Source of the DNA: Candidatus Termititenax sp. | GTDB taxonomy: Bacteria > Margulisbacteria > Riflemargulisbacteria > GWF2-35-9 > DYQY01 | Direction of reading: 5' to 3' | NCBI GenBank assembly: GCA_020719045.1 | Contig: DYQY01000006.1 | Location: 70,900 to 134,899, forward strand | DNA length: 64,000 bases | In this document: positions 15,001 through 30,000 of the stretch, in pieces | Layout: every line of letters starts with the position of its first letter | How positions within the stretch are numbered: position 1 is the stretch's first letter | The notes under the pieces: generated by a model | What the model saw: the letters and a program-made list of their open reading frames with translations, nothing else | Database searches by the model: none | What the model was told of the DNA's origin: nothing | Program-made: the position numbers and the translations under genes

Positions 15001-18000
15001 TAATAATCTCATTAGGTAAATTAAAGTCTCCTCCTGTTCCTCCATCAACGTCATTTTCTTCAATAAACTTAAAAATATTCTTCATCTGCGCTACATTTGT
15101 AGTGGAGATTCCACCCTGATAAAGCTCCAAGTATTTATCTGGAGCAGAAGGTGTCGCTGGACTGGTCTTATCTACGTTAAACCATTGTGAAAGTAAAGCA
15201 AAATCTGTTCTAGGATTCTTACCAAAATCTTGGTTTCCAGGAACATTATATGCTCCAGTATCTTCTAGCTCAAACTGTCTTATTTTATTCCCAAAACTAT
15301 CATAAGCATTAACCAACGCACAGTATCTACCCTCGGAAATATCAGTAGAAACATATTCTGTACCATTCAGTGTTATCATTAATTTATTTTCCAATCCTCC
15401 ACTCTGCTTAGCCATATAGATATCTAACGAATAATAAGACACAGCCCCACCCGCCTGGTCTGCAACCGCTGTCCAACTAAAAGTAACGCCTGTTGAGTTT
15501 ACTGTATTAGTTGCAGGACTTGTAAAAACTGGTTTATTTGGTGGGTATCTGTCAATTTTAGTTTGGAATATTTTCTTCCATGTAGCGCTCTTATTTCCTG
15601 TTTTATCAATTGCTTTGATACACAGATATTTAACATCACCAGATATAAAAGTTGTATTGTTTTCGGCTAATCCTTCCTTTTTAAATCTCGTATTAAATGG
15701 GTTCAAATTTAAACCAATATTACCAAAAGGATAACCTCCTAATAAAACAACTTGATTCTCGTTAGCTAATAGCGTACCAGTTTCATAATAATAAGCGGCT
15801 ACGGAGGGAGTATTTACTTCCCCATCAAGATTATAATATCCGTAATAATACTCATAGCCATCTACCCCACTATCGTCTGATGGCCTATCCCACGAAAATC
15901 GGAAATTAAATCCTTTAACAATACCATTTATGCTTACGTTATTATAATCATATCTTGAACCTGGAGCCTCTCCAACAAAAGCATATACCATTATATTATC
16001 CAAAGTAGGTGCATTACTATCATAAATGCAAACATTGCTAGTATCACTCCAAGCCCCAAAATTCCCCGCTCTGTCTATAGCCCTAATCTTCACTGAAAAC
16101 TCATCAAGTTGTTTAGGTGGAAAACTCACATCCTTAGTAGAATATAAATCCCGAACTCGATTAATTGCACCAAAAGGTATTTCCACGTATGGATTATGCA
16201 CGGAACCATTTACATATCTTTGCACTTGATACTTCTCTATTCCACTTCCAGCAAAGAAACTATTGTCATCATTAGTATCCCTCTTTGGTAAATAAACCAT
16301 TTTTAAATTATTCTTAGAAACATAAACCTCTCCATCTGCTATTATTGGAGAATCCATCGTTGGAGGATTCTGCGTATCAACAAAAACATAATCTGACCCA
16401 TAACTCCATCCAGATATAGAATCTCCAGAACTTCCATACTGAACACGATACTTCACAAAATACTGAGCATTTGGCGATAAGTTATAAATAGTAATATCAG
16501 TGTTATCTGTTGGGAAATTTAAGGTTACTATGTCTCCACCCTCACTTAAGCTACCGAAGGCAGGTTGAACATAATGTGCTTTATACACGCTTACTTCATA
16601 CTTTGGATACGCTGGATTTATATCTCTGTAGTAGCTTTCTGCTCCTTTATTGTCCTTACTCGTTATTGTAAAGCTAAAGCTATTTTTACTTGTATACAAA
16701 GGTGTTTCAATAACTGGTGAAACTGGTCTAGTTGGAGAAGTTCCAGATGAACCAAAATCAACACTATAACGATAAACTTCTTCCCAATCTGTAGCCTGAT
16801 TCTTCGCGAAATCTTCACTCTTTAAAAGAAGGCTATACGTACCATTTACGCTCGCAGAAAGATTTAAGGTACGGTCTGTCGTGGTCCCGGTAGTTTGTGA
16901 AGAATTATCTTTCAGCCACCGGTATTGGTAACTGTAAATACCAAACCCTTCGTCTTCACCTGGCATCCAAATAAAATGAAAGAAATCCTCTTGTCCACCT
17001 TTAAAGGCTCTTGGTTTTGGCAAACCTTGGATAGCATCATTAGCATAAATTGAATATAGTGACTCATCTTTAGTTGTAGCTATTGGTGGGTTAATTGGAG
17101 CTTTAATATCAATAGGTAGCTGTCTGACTGTAGCAGTCACAGACTCGTTCCCAGCATAATCTATAGCCCAAATCTTACTAATAAAATCTATCTCTATTGG
17201 GACATTATATATAAGCTGGGTATCTGTTATCATATCATAAGAAGTTCTCAATGCACCTAATGGTTCACCAATAAACTCGGTATCCTCTGTCGCATAATTA
17301 TACATAGCTAGCCTATATCCTTTTATACCTGAGCCATTCGTTCCTTCTGGGTTATCTAAGGGCTCCTGCCATACTATCTTCACAGAGGAATCAGTTCGCT
17401 GAACAGCTTTTGGATTAATAGCTGCTTGTGGTGAACTCCTGTCAATAAGCACAGGAGTACCTCCTTTGATAGTAACATTTCCTGCATTGTCATAGATATG
17501 TACTACAGGCTCAAATTCACATTCATTCACGCCATCTGAGTTGAAAGCTACTGTATAAGCATGATTGACAGTTGCAGTCAACCAAGTATTTATCGTTGTC
17601 TTTAATGATTTATCAATTTTATAAACATAAAAATTATAATGACTTATTTCTGACCCACCATAATCTATCGCTTCTCCAAATGAGAAAGTAATCTGACCAC
17701 TATCTCCTCTAGTATATGGATAATTATTATTACCATAAATATATGATGGACTCTCTGGCTTCAGTCCATCGTACTTTAATTGTGCTATGTTTTTCCAATC
17801 CCATTCATTCGCAACATTATCTCTTAATTTTATCCATAAATTATAAACATCTGCAGAAACTGAACTTATTAAATCAGGCTTAATACTATATTTAAATCCT
17901 GAAGTTTCTCCGTTTAATGCTTGCGCTGGAGTGTCTTCCCTAGTTAAACAATACCTTTTTGCCCTCCAATCCACTAAGGAACCAGTAGGAGGCTCCCCTT

Positions 18001-21000
18001 CTAAGTCTTTACTAACTGAAACACCTGCTATTATCTCAATACGAGTATTATTAAACCATTTTGATTTATCAATAACTTGCGAACTATATCTATCTCGAAT
18101 CTCTACTGTAAAATCTGAGGTAGTAATATTAGGAGTTGAAACATCTATAGTATAAATATAATACTTAAGGTCAGCAGTATTCCCAGCATTGTCTATTACT
18201 CTTAACAGCCAATAAAACTCTTGATATTCATTCCTAATACTAAACTGATTAAAATTTGGTTCTGCCTCAGTTAACAGATTACTAGTTATCTCATATTTAT
18301 TAGTAGAATCTCTAACTAAACGTTCAGTGAAAGTTGAGTAATCAACTTCAATATTAGTGGTTAGCATCCCATAACAAGCACTAACGCCAGAACCAGCATC
18401 TGATATCTTAATAAAGAATTTAAAATCTGTTTCAACTAATTCTGGAATCCAACTTAATAAACTTAAACTTCTTTTTATTAAAGTTACGTCTTTATTAGCA
18501 GTGCTAAACACAGGACTAATAGAGTCAACTTGCAAACGATAAATTAATCTCAATCCATCATATAGATTTCCTGCATTATCAATTGGTCTAACATATATAT
18601 AATATGTACCATTAGATATATTAATATTTATAGTAACCTTGCATTCTGTTGCACCTGCTTGTTGAAAATTAAAACTTGCGTTTACTATCTCTATTGTTTG
18701 TAATGTCTCATTTTGCGTAATAACATAGTAATAGCCTAAAACTCCAGATAATGACTGATTACGCGCTGAGTTCTGATCTCTAATAGCATCAAAAGTTATT
18801 ACCTTTGGCCCTTGCTCTTTAGTTAATAAATACCCTGGTTTATTATCTTCATTTTCATAATCATACATTGAATATGGAGCAATATTATCCCAACTAACTA
18901 TCATCATTAAGTTCTTCGATGTATTCCCTGCATTATCTTCTAAATAACTGTATATATAATTAATCGTCTCACGTAGTTCTGATACTTCTATACTCCACGT
19001 TACGGGATTGCTAGTAATTGTTTTAACAAAAGTCCCAAGAAGAGCATAAGCTGATTCTATGGTGTACCCAACATCTTTTAGTCCAGAAAACCCTCGGTCA
19101 CTAAACTGAACCGTAACTATCTCCATCCACTCTTTATTGCCTTCAGTTGTAAATCTAAAGCCTGAATAATCTACTGGATTTAGTTGATTAAAAGATGGCG
19201 CTAATGAGTCTTTTAAAAATGTAAAAAGATAGCTCTCTGTAACTTGATAGCGCTGACTATTATTAAAAGAAACGAAGATATCATTTGTCCCTTCTGAAAG
19301 ATGTTCCCACTGAATAGAGAAAGTTGGGCTATACTCATTACGACTAACTCCACTAGCGAATATAGTCCAAGTAATAGGTTGCCCATTAGCAGAAACACCA
19401 TATTGTAAAACATTTAGAGTAGAAATCCCTGAAATATCTTTAAATGTAGTTAGAACATTATAAATTAAATCATTCGTCGAACTATTATGCCAATTTTTAT
19501 AACGGTATGTAGCATAAGCTGTATAATTATATGTTAATGCTGATTCCCATCTATATACTGAAAACAACTTATCGGTTGTTATTGTATTCCCAGCTCTATC
19601 GCTAATCACTAAGAAAACATTATTTGTTCCATTATAAAAATCATTTGCCTGCATAGCCCAAGGTGGAACTTCAGGATAACGTATCTTCCCGCTTTTTACA
19701 TAATCTGGGCCAACACTGATATCTGTTGTAATCCAATAATAAACGTCTCCTATTCCTGAATCACCTATATCAGTAAAACTAATGGTTACTTGTTTATACA
19801 TCTCTGGCAAATGCCAATACTGACCCTCTTTAACTCCTTTATGAACTTTGTTTTCAACTGAAGAACTATCATAAGTTGGAACCCCAGTGTCAACTTTTAC
19901 TTCAAAAGCAAACCGGCCTATAGCGTTCCCTGCATTGTCGGTAACAAAAATATATATATTATTCGTTCCTGCTGATAAATTATTAAATGAGAGTGGCCAT
20001 TCAGAAACATAACTAACAGAGTTAACCGAGGTTGCAATAACTACAGGAACACCTGTAGCTGTGATCCTATAAGAGATACTTGCAATTCCTGATAGGCCAG
20101 CCTGATCAAAAATATTTAAACTAACTGTCGCTAACCATTGGTTATTAAATGTTGAATACCAGCCTGTATGTTTACTATTAACTAGGTAACCTAACTCAAA
20201 ATTTGGCGTTAATGTATCCTTTTTCACTGTAGCAATTATTGCACTATTGGTGTTCCCTGCATTATCTGTAATGGCTACATGTATCTCTGAAATACCGTTT
20301 GTAATAATATCCCAAGTAATAGTCCAATCATTAGCAAGGGAGATTGTTGAGGTTGGGATATTATAAAAACCTGTATAGAAAGCTGAATTTCCACTAACCC
20401 TTAAGGCAAACTTAACAGAATTAATCCCTGATAAGTTATCATTAAATGTTGCTATACTTTCTACATTATGACCTAACCAATCGGGGGTATTCCTATACCA
20501 AATATCACTCAAAGCGCTTGTGGTATTAATGCTTGGAATAAACGAATCTTTTTTAATTGAAAATGCTTTATTACTTGATACATTACCAGCTCTGTCTGAA
20601 ACTATTATCCAGACGTCATTTGTGCCTTCTCTTAAATCTTCCCAGTTTATACTAAAAGTAGGACTAAACTCAATAAGCACCACATCATTAGAAGAAATAT
20701 TTACAGTAGGGCCTATGCTACTAGTTACTATCTTATAAGAAACAGTAACTATCCCAGAATATCCGACTTCTTTAATGTTAATAGTAACATTTGTTAACCA
20801 TCCTGGAGCGACTCTATACCAATTAGTATCGAAAGTCCTTTCACTTGGTATGCTAAAACTAGGAGCCGTGTCATCATACTTGATGGTAAAAAGAAGATTG
20901 CTAGTCACTTGCCACCCAGCATTATCAGTAACTCTTACATAAATATCATTGCTTCCACTATGAATATTTGTCCACGCTATATCCCAAGTAGTAAAACTCT

Positions 21001-24000
21001 CTATCATTACACTGTGAGTTATGCTATGCCACTGAGTATTTGGATTAAAATTATTGTTATAAACTCCGTACTGGATTCCTGAAATATTAGAACTACCAGT
21101 ATCCGTAAATACACAAGCTGTAATACTAGATATAAAACTTGGTTGATTGCCTAACCTATACCAAATATCAGTGTCATAGCTATTTAGTCTATCATAATTA
21201 ATTGCAATGGTTGGAGAGATTGTATCCTTGAGTAGCGTGACTAAATGATTATTGGTAATATTCCCTGCGCCATCAGCTATCATAATGGTTATGTCGTTTG
21301 TACCATTATGTAGCGCTGTCCAATCAATAGTTAATCCACTAATAAACAAATGATCAACCACGAAATTCGTAGTAAAAATACTTGCATCAGAATATCTATA
21401 AACGCTATATGTCACTGACTTCATGCGAGAACCTTCTAAATCTGACATATCTACAGATGTTTTACTTAACCATGATGGGGTAATCATATGCCACTTATCA
21501 TAACCTTTTCCTGTTGTTGGGTTATTCAAAGAAAATGATGGCGCTACGTTATCATAAAAAACCCTAAAAACTTTATCTGAAGTAACCACCCATCCAGCAT
21601 TATCACTAACAACTACATAGATATCGTTAGTTCCATTAAAAAAAGCTGCTGAGTTTAAGTTCAGAAATTCACTAGAACCATAATCAATCAAGTTGCTATT
21701 AACATTCTCATAGGGAAGACCCCATTGACCACCAGAAAAACGATAATTAAAGGTAATAAAAGTATTTGTGTTACCAGAAATCCAATACATATAATCATCG
21801 ATTAATGACCCACTTGCATCATCAGAAACTTTTACTTGTAACTCTCTAATATTTATAGAGTTATTTTCAAACCATTGAAGATTATTCCAAGAATTCACTA
21901 AACCTTGTTTAGGACCAAGATTAGTCCCTAATGAAATATTTGGGCTAATACTATCTTTCTTAATATAAAATAATAAATCTGAAGTATTATTATTTGCCCT
22001 ATCGTAGACATCTATATATACATTAGTTGTTCCCTCTTTAAACCAATTCCAATTAAAATAAGCTGAAGAATTGATTGTTTGAACGCTTTCATCTGTTGGC
22101 AAAAGAACATTCACTGACCTAAAATATTCTTGCTTGTCACCCGTGCTAAGTAAAAACTGAATAGTAGCTAAAAGAGCTGGGCCAATATCATTTATTGTAA
22201 TAGACACATTGCTTAAAAATGAAGCATCTTTAGAAGACTTAAACCAAATATTTTGATAGCTAAAAGTTACATCAGTGAAAACAGGGTTCTTAGTATCTAT
22301 AAGTAAAGTAAAAGCCGCAACTTCAAGCGTATTACCTGCATTATCGCTTATATTTATCCAAATATTATTTGTGCCTTGCTCTAATTCATCAAAGGAAATC
22401 CTTAGCTCTATATTCTTCGTTGTTAAGTTTATACCTAGAGAGATCTCTTTTACTACAGGCTGACTACCATTTCTTGTTACTAAACTCCAAGAATAACCAT
22501 CCAACAGTGAGCCACCATTATCAGATATGAGAATACCAATAGTAATTACGCCACCTTCAAAACTGTTATACCAAGAATTCTGGCCATAATTACCTCCAGC
22601 TGTCATTTTATAAAAAGGAATAATAGTATCTTTTCTAATTGTACCGATCAGCGTATCTAACACATTGCCAACACCATCAGCTACGTTTAGATAAATATCA
22701 TTCTCCCCATTATCTAATATCGACCAAGAAACAGCCCATAACTTGTCATAACTAACAACTGACATGTTCCAAGATATTTTATGAGCTTCTCCATTAACAC
22801 TGATTCTGTAACTTATGGAACTTAACAGAGAATTCTGTTTGTCTAAATCTACAGGATCTTCGATTATCATGTTAAAAGTAATAATATTCTCAGGTGTTTT
22901 ATACCATGAATTAAATGTTGGAATAATCCTCCAACCGTAAGAAGGAGATATGGTATCTTTTCTTACTATAAAGTATGACCCATCATCAAAATTATGACTA
23001 CTGATACTATTATTAGCATGGTCTCTCACCATAAAGCTAATAGTAGTTATTCCTTCCCCTAGTGAATTAAAAAATCCTTTTTCAAAATTATGAGTAGCTA
23101 CAACATTTAAAGAACTACCAGAAACCGTTTTAATAAGAACTGACCATGACTTATCTTCATAATTAATTACGTATATGCCAGAATGAGAATCAGCTACATT
23201 TATAGTAACTACCTTATAAGTGTTTCCTTCTAAAATGTTTATTATAGCCTCTGACAACCAACCATCTAAAAACATCTTAAACCGAGAATCTCTAGTAATT
23301 GAAACAAAATTTGGGGTAACAGTATCTTTCCAAACCTCGCAAAGAACGTCTTGGGTTTGCTGACCTGCCCAATCTGATGCAGAAATAATTATCTCATTAA
23401 CACCTTGGGTTAAAGCATTCCAATTAATTTGCCAACCATCTTCAGGATATACCCTTGTAATTGGACTATTCGGTCTTTGGTCTGTTTGCCTAACTGTGGC
23501 AATATACTGACCACTATTTGCACTTGTAAAATAATTAATCTCTTTTAACCCAGAACCCAAGACAGTCTCATATGCAAAGGCATTAAGCTTATAGTTAGAT
23601 TCATTTGACCAAACATTTACCCAAGATCTAAATGGAGACTCATTCTTAATAATATTATTTGATACATTCGGAGCACCATCATCTCTTTTAACATAAAACA
23701 CAAAACCATAATATTTATTATCTGCAAAATCATTCATGGAAATCCACACTTCGTTTACTCCTACAGATAACTGATTATTCCAACTAATACTCCAATTTTC
23801 TGTTACAAACAATAAACCAGTAGTGGCATTACTAAAGATAGTGTTACGAGATATGATTTCACCATTAACGCTTGTTATAACCTCTATTTCTTTTATACCT
23901 GAAAGTCCTAATTCGTTAAAATCTATATCTATTGAGGTTATCCAACTAGGTTCGTTTATATACCAAACATTAAAAGTTGCCTCAGGAATATTCTTAGATA

Positions 24001-27000
24001 CAACTGGAGATTTTGAGTCCTTACTAATCCTAAACCATAACTCTGACCTTGTTACTAATCCAGCATTATCAATTGCCCATAAATAAAGGTCTATCACATC
24101 ATCGGTTAAATCTCCCCAATTAATTGTTATTGCCTGAAGATTACTCGTTCCAATATTATAAGCATATGTATAAGTAACTATTTGATTACTAAATGAAACA
24201 ATATATCCAACCTGATTTAAATTAGAATATCCTTCATCCAAAAATCTTACATTAATTGAGGTTAACTGAAGACCATTTTGCGTTGCACTGTTGTACCAAG
24301 TATTAGGAGCAATATTCCTACTAGCAATAATTATAGACGGAGTGAGCACGTCTTTCCTAAACTCAATTCCTGTAATACCGCTCGTTATATATGAATGATT
24401 GCCAGCAACGTCATTAAAGGAAATAATAAGCTCATTTACACCATTTGTTATAGCTGCCCAATCAATATTGAACCAATTTCTAATTCCCTGATTATTGATA
24501 ACATCTGCTCTATCAACTGTAGTGGATATTCCTGTACTTCTATTAAAATAAATAAATTGTCCATAATTAACTCCTGAGGAGTTCAGCCCATCACTGAACA
24601 TTAGCTTAACTCTATGAGAAAGTTCATTATTTGCATTAAACCATGTACTCTTTTCATATCCTATTTGATTAACAGTCACGCTCGGGGAAGTCCAGTCCTG
24701 CCTTATATCAATTAACTTATTTGTTGTAAGAATATTACCTGCTGTATCCTTTAATAATGAATATACTCTATTAGTTCCCTCTCGTATATCTCGAGAGCTA
24801 ATACCCCAAGGAACAGCAAATCTAAGTCGAGAAAAAACATCTTGGGAAATAATCCTAGTAGCTAAACCAACAACTGTGGAATCAATATCATTAGTAGAAA
24901 TTAAATAACTTACTGAAACAAGCCCTGAAGTTTCATCCTTAAAAGAAATATTAATCGCATCAAAAGTAGTATAGTTTGTACTTAACCATTTTGCATTATG
25001 CCACTGATATCTATTATGTCCTGAACCTAATGTACTATCCTCTAAATTGCTTGAAACTGAAGGAAGCACAGTATCTCTTTTAATATATAAATTATTAACA
25101 ACTGATTCTGTACTATTATCTGCATTGTCAACGATTCTTAAATATACATTATTTGTTCCTTCTCCTAAAACGCCCCAAGAAACTATAATCCTATTGTTAT
25201 ACGTTGTCGACTTAATACCTGAAGTAATCTCTTGCCATAGACTTGAATGAACTGGCACATCCATTGAAACTTTATACCAAATATTCTTAATACCTGAATG
25301 ACCATTATCTGTAATTATAATGCTTACTGTTGATATCCATTCTGGCTCAACATTATGCCAAGTTGGGTGCAGTTGTTCATTATTGCTAAATCCTGGAGCA
25401 ATATCATCCTTTAAAATGTGAATCGCTTTTCTGCTAATAAAATTATTTGCCCAGTCATTTACTGAAATAATAATATTATTTGTTCCTACTGATAAATAAT
25501 CCCAAGTTATATAAAAAGACCCTTGATATGTTTGACTATCATGGCTTATCTTTATTGGAATCCATGCTTGTTGTCCACTTGTAACAACTGAATACATTAT
25601 GTCTTTTAAATTAGAACTGCCTATATCATTAACACTAACAACAACTGCGCTTAACCAATCTGGAGAAGATTTGTACCAATACTCATTCCACGCTGAATCT
25701 ACTGGTGTGATTATTTCAAAATCTGGACATCCATTATCCTTTTTTATTGTCATTACAACAGATGAACCAGTAAGAGCATTGCCAGCATAATCATTTCCTG
25801 AAATTAATATCTCATTAATTCCGTTATTCAATAAATTCCAAGAAATATTAACAGGGGTAGTGTATGTAGAATGATTTAATTGGCTATTAAGTGTTTGCCA
25901 TGTTCCATTATTTACTAATCCTCCATTCCAAGAAACAGTATAGTAAACTGCTTGCAAATTTGAACTACCAATATCATTAAAAGTAATAATCAAAGGATTA
26001 GATATCAGTGTAGCCTCAAAATCACTTGTTAAACTTATCCATCTATTAAAGGCATTAAAAGAAACGCTTGAAACGTAAGTTGGAGCAACCTCATCTTTTC
26101 TAACATAAAATGCAAAGTTAAACGTAGAATTATTTGCCCAGTCGAGAAGCTCAACATATACATTATTTGTTCCATTATCCAAAGCAGACCAACTTACATC
26201 CCAATTATTACTATAAGAATTGTTGCCTGATACCGATGGCATAATATCAGTTGTTACTTTTGCTTGACCCGAGTCATGACTAACTATATACCTTGCTACC
26301 TGAAGCTTTGAGTACCCTGTATCACTAAAGTCTATATCTATTGCACTTAACCAACTCGCGCTTGGAACACTTGGTGAACGCAACCACCAATTGAAAGTTG
26401 ATGTCCATCCGATTATATTATTAGTAATGTTTGGACTAATTGTATCCTTTAAAACTTGGAAAACAGAACCAGACAATACTCTATTGCCAGCTCTATCATT
26501 AAAAGAAACAAATATCTCATTGACACCATTTGTTAATAAACTCCAATCAACCACCCAATTAACTGTAAATGCTGATTGATTATAAACTGCTTCATTTTTA
26601 GTTATGCCAACAATAGACCTATATCCATTATTAAAAGAAACGACATACTGTATGGTTGATAAGTTAGAGTATCCCACATCATAAAAATCAATATTAACTT
26701 CTGATATATAAGCAGGAACTACTCGATGCCACCTATTAATTTCACTAATATTATTAACTAACCAATTACCAGAAACATCATAATGTGGAGAAACAACGTC
26801 TTTCTTAATCTGGAACTCATATACAGAAGACGTATTAAATTGTTGCCTTGAGAGATCTCCTGCATTATCAGCCACAACTATTGCAATATTGTTGGTGCCA
26901 TTATTTAGGTATTCCCAATATCCTAGACTATTATTTGTTACAAAATTATTTAATAACAAATTATTTATACTCGCAACATCTCTATTGCTAGTTACCCAAT

Positions 27001-30000
27001 AGGTAAATGGATTTGTTGTTACTAATATCCTATTAAATGTCAAAATCTGTAACTTAACATACTGAATATTGGCTGACCCCTTATCACTAACGTTAACCGT
27101 AAGTGTGTTTATCCAGTTTGCAGATGTATTATACCAATGGGTTGGAGAGCTATTGTTAATAATAAAAGCACTATCTATTGAGAGGTTTGGCGTAAGAGTA
27201 TCTTTCTTATAAGAAAATAGGTTGCCACTCAATACCTCATTACCAGCATAATCCTTAAAATAAACATAAATATCATTAATGTCGTTTGTTAATAGACTCC
27301 AATGAGATATGCTCCAATTAGTATCATATAAACTATCTCCTCGCCAGGATGTACCGCTTCCTGCATTAACTGTCTTAATGTTTGTTGTTATCCTGTATCT
27401 ATTAGCAGACACGACAAAATTTATAGAAACCAGTCCAGAATAATTGTAATCATAAAAATTAAAGTCTATGTTAGAAAGCAGATTATTGCTTTCTCTATAC
27501 CAATAATTATAGGATGACTGAGGGTTAGTATTTATATAACTAGCCGTAGGATTCTGTGTATCAATTTTTATAGTAAATACTGAGTTAGTTAAAGCATTAA
27601 ACCCTCTATCTTCTACTCTAATAAATATTTCATTCCACCCTATGTTTAACGATGCCCAAGCAATATTAATAGAAGTATATACATCAACACTACTTAAATT
27701 ATTTGTAATAACTGTCCATGCACTATCAAACACACTATTCCTTGATATTCTATAAGAAATAGTTGAGATATGTGCGCCACCATTATCTGTTATTTTTATT
27801 GGTATGCTTGACCACCACGAAGGAGTACCGTTATACCACCTATTCAAAGTAACATTGCTATTTAATGGCAACACCTCCGTTACCATAATAGTCGGAATTG
27901 TTGTGTCTTTCTTAATAAAATAACAATTCTTTGAGGCAGAAAAACCCGATTGGTCGGATGCATAATAATAAATAGCATTAGTACCTTCACATAAAGCATT
28001 AAAGCTTATACCAATTGGTGCAGTATAAACATAATTCCCTTCACTTGAAAAATCATTAACCGTTACCCATACAAAAGCATTATTTTCACTGACTTTCTTT
28101 ATCCCATACTTAATTAGTTTTAATCCTGAGCTCCCCTCGTCCTCTGAAAAAGTAACTATGAATGGCGTCACAGTTAATGGCCTTAATGCTAAAGGATAAT
28201 AGGCCTCAAAAACTTGCCCTACGTTAAATGTATGATTTATATTTGGTGGCTCAGTATCTTTTCTTAAAGTAAAAACACTTTGTTGTGTTCTTGTATTGTT
28301 ACCTGCTAAATCGTTAACTGAAATAAATACTTCATTAATGCCATCTGTTAAATTTAACCAGTGTAACTGAACATTGTTAACACTTGCTACCCTATTATAT
28401 GTAGCACTACCAAACCATCTAGTGCCAACATATTTATTACAACTAACCCCATATTGAACAACATAAATTCCTGAATAGCCATTATCTGTTATGGTAATAG
28501 GAAAGTTTAAAGATGCAGCGGAGTCACCATAGCCTGGGAATCGATAACCATAAACATCTGGAGAATTTACATTGCTACTAATTTTCGGTGCAATTGTATC
28601 TTTATAAATTGTAAGCACCTGCTGAGAGTAGCTATTTAATGCATAATCATTAAAAGATACTGTTATATTGTTTGTACCATTATCCAATGAAGTCCAACTA
28701 ATGGACCAACTATTAATTGTCGCTACGCCATGTGCATCTCTTGTAATGTCTGCCCAAGCACCTGAGTTTACTTGATAAGAAATGCTAGCTAATCCGGAAC
28801 CTCCTCTGTCAAACAAAACAACATCAAACGTTGCCATTCCATTTGGAGTAGCAGATGAGTACCATAATCCAAACTTTACGTTCTTTGGTGATAATGCTTC
28901 ATTATTAATTAAGCTTGGGACCACGACATCCTTCCGCACACTAAACACATAAGAGCTAGTTGAATTTAAAGCAAAATCATTTACAGATACAAATATTTCA
29001 TTAACACCATTTGTTAATACATCCCAGCTAATTGGCCACTGCTGAGTATACGAATTATACCTTCTTATAAAATCCTGAGAAATCCCTTCGCTGTTAGTTA
29101 TCGTATACCACTTAATTGCGTTATTTATTGAAACACCGTATTCAATCTTATAGATATTTGAGGAACCTGAATCATTAAAAGCAACCATTACTTGAGACAA
29201 CCATGCAGGATATCTGGAATCACTATACCAACCACTTGACCCTGTTTCACTGTTTACAATTTGTGGCAACTCTCCATCTTTTACTACCTTAAAAAGATTT
29301 CTTGTACTTACATTGCCTGCATTATCATTAACTGTTACAAAAATATCTGTATATCCATTATTGATTGATGCCCAAGCAAAACTCCATTGAGCAACATTAT
29401 AGGTAACCGCATCCCTTAGTAAAGTGACCTCATTTTTAGCAACATTGTGTGAAACCCAAAATACAATATCCTTTATTCCTGATCCAGGGTTAGAATCCGT
29501 AAACGAAACAGCTATATTCTTGGTTGGGTTATCATAAAACGCTTTATTGTAGTAAACAAACTGTTTCTCACTATTATTTATATTAGGTGTAATGCTATCT
29601 TTTTTTATAGTCAATGATTGTTGTGCTGACAGGTTCTCTGCATTATCCTGAATGGTAATTTGAATAGTTGATGTTCCCTGATTTAACAAATTCCAACTTA
29701 TTGGCATCATATAAACAAAATTACTTGAAGCAGTTAAGAACCCTACGCTTTGACTTGAAAAAATCTCAGTACCATAGATGTACCCCTGACTTAATACATA
29801 CTTAACTTCTTTAATCCAAGACTGTCCACCATCCATAATATGAAGAGTAACTCCAAGGTAACTTGGCTTCTGCATATTCCAGCCTAAAGAATTATATCCA
29901 ACTGAAATTATTGAAAAGCTAGGAACTAATGTGTCCTTATTAATAGTTAAAACAAAGCTCATTGTTGAATTACCAGCAAGGTCATTAAAACTTATAAATA

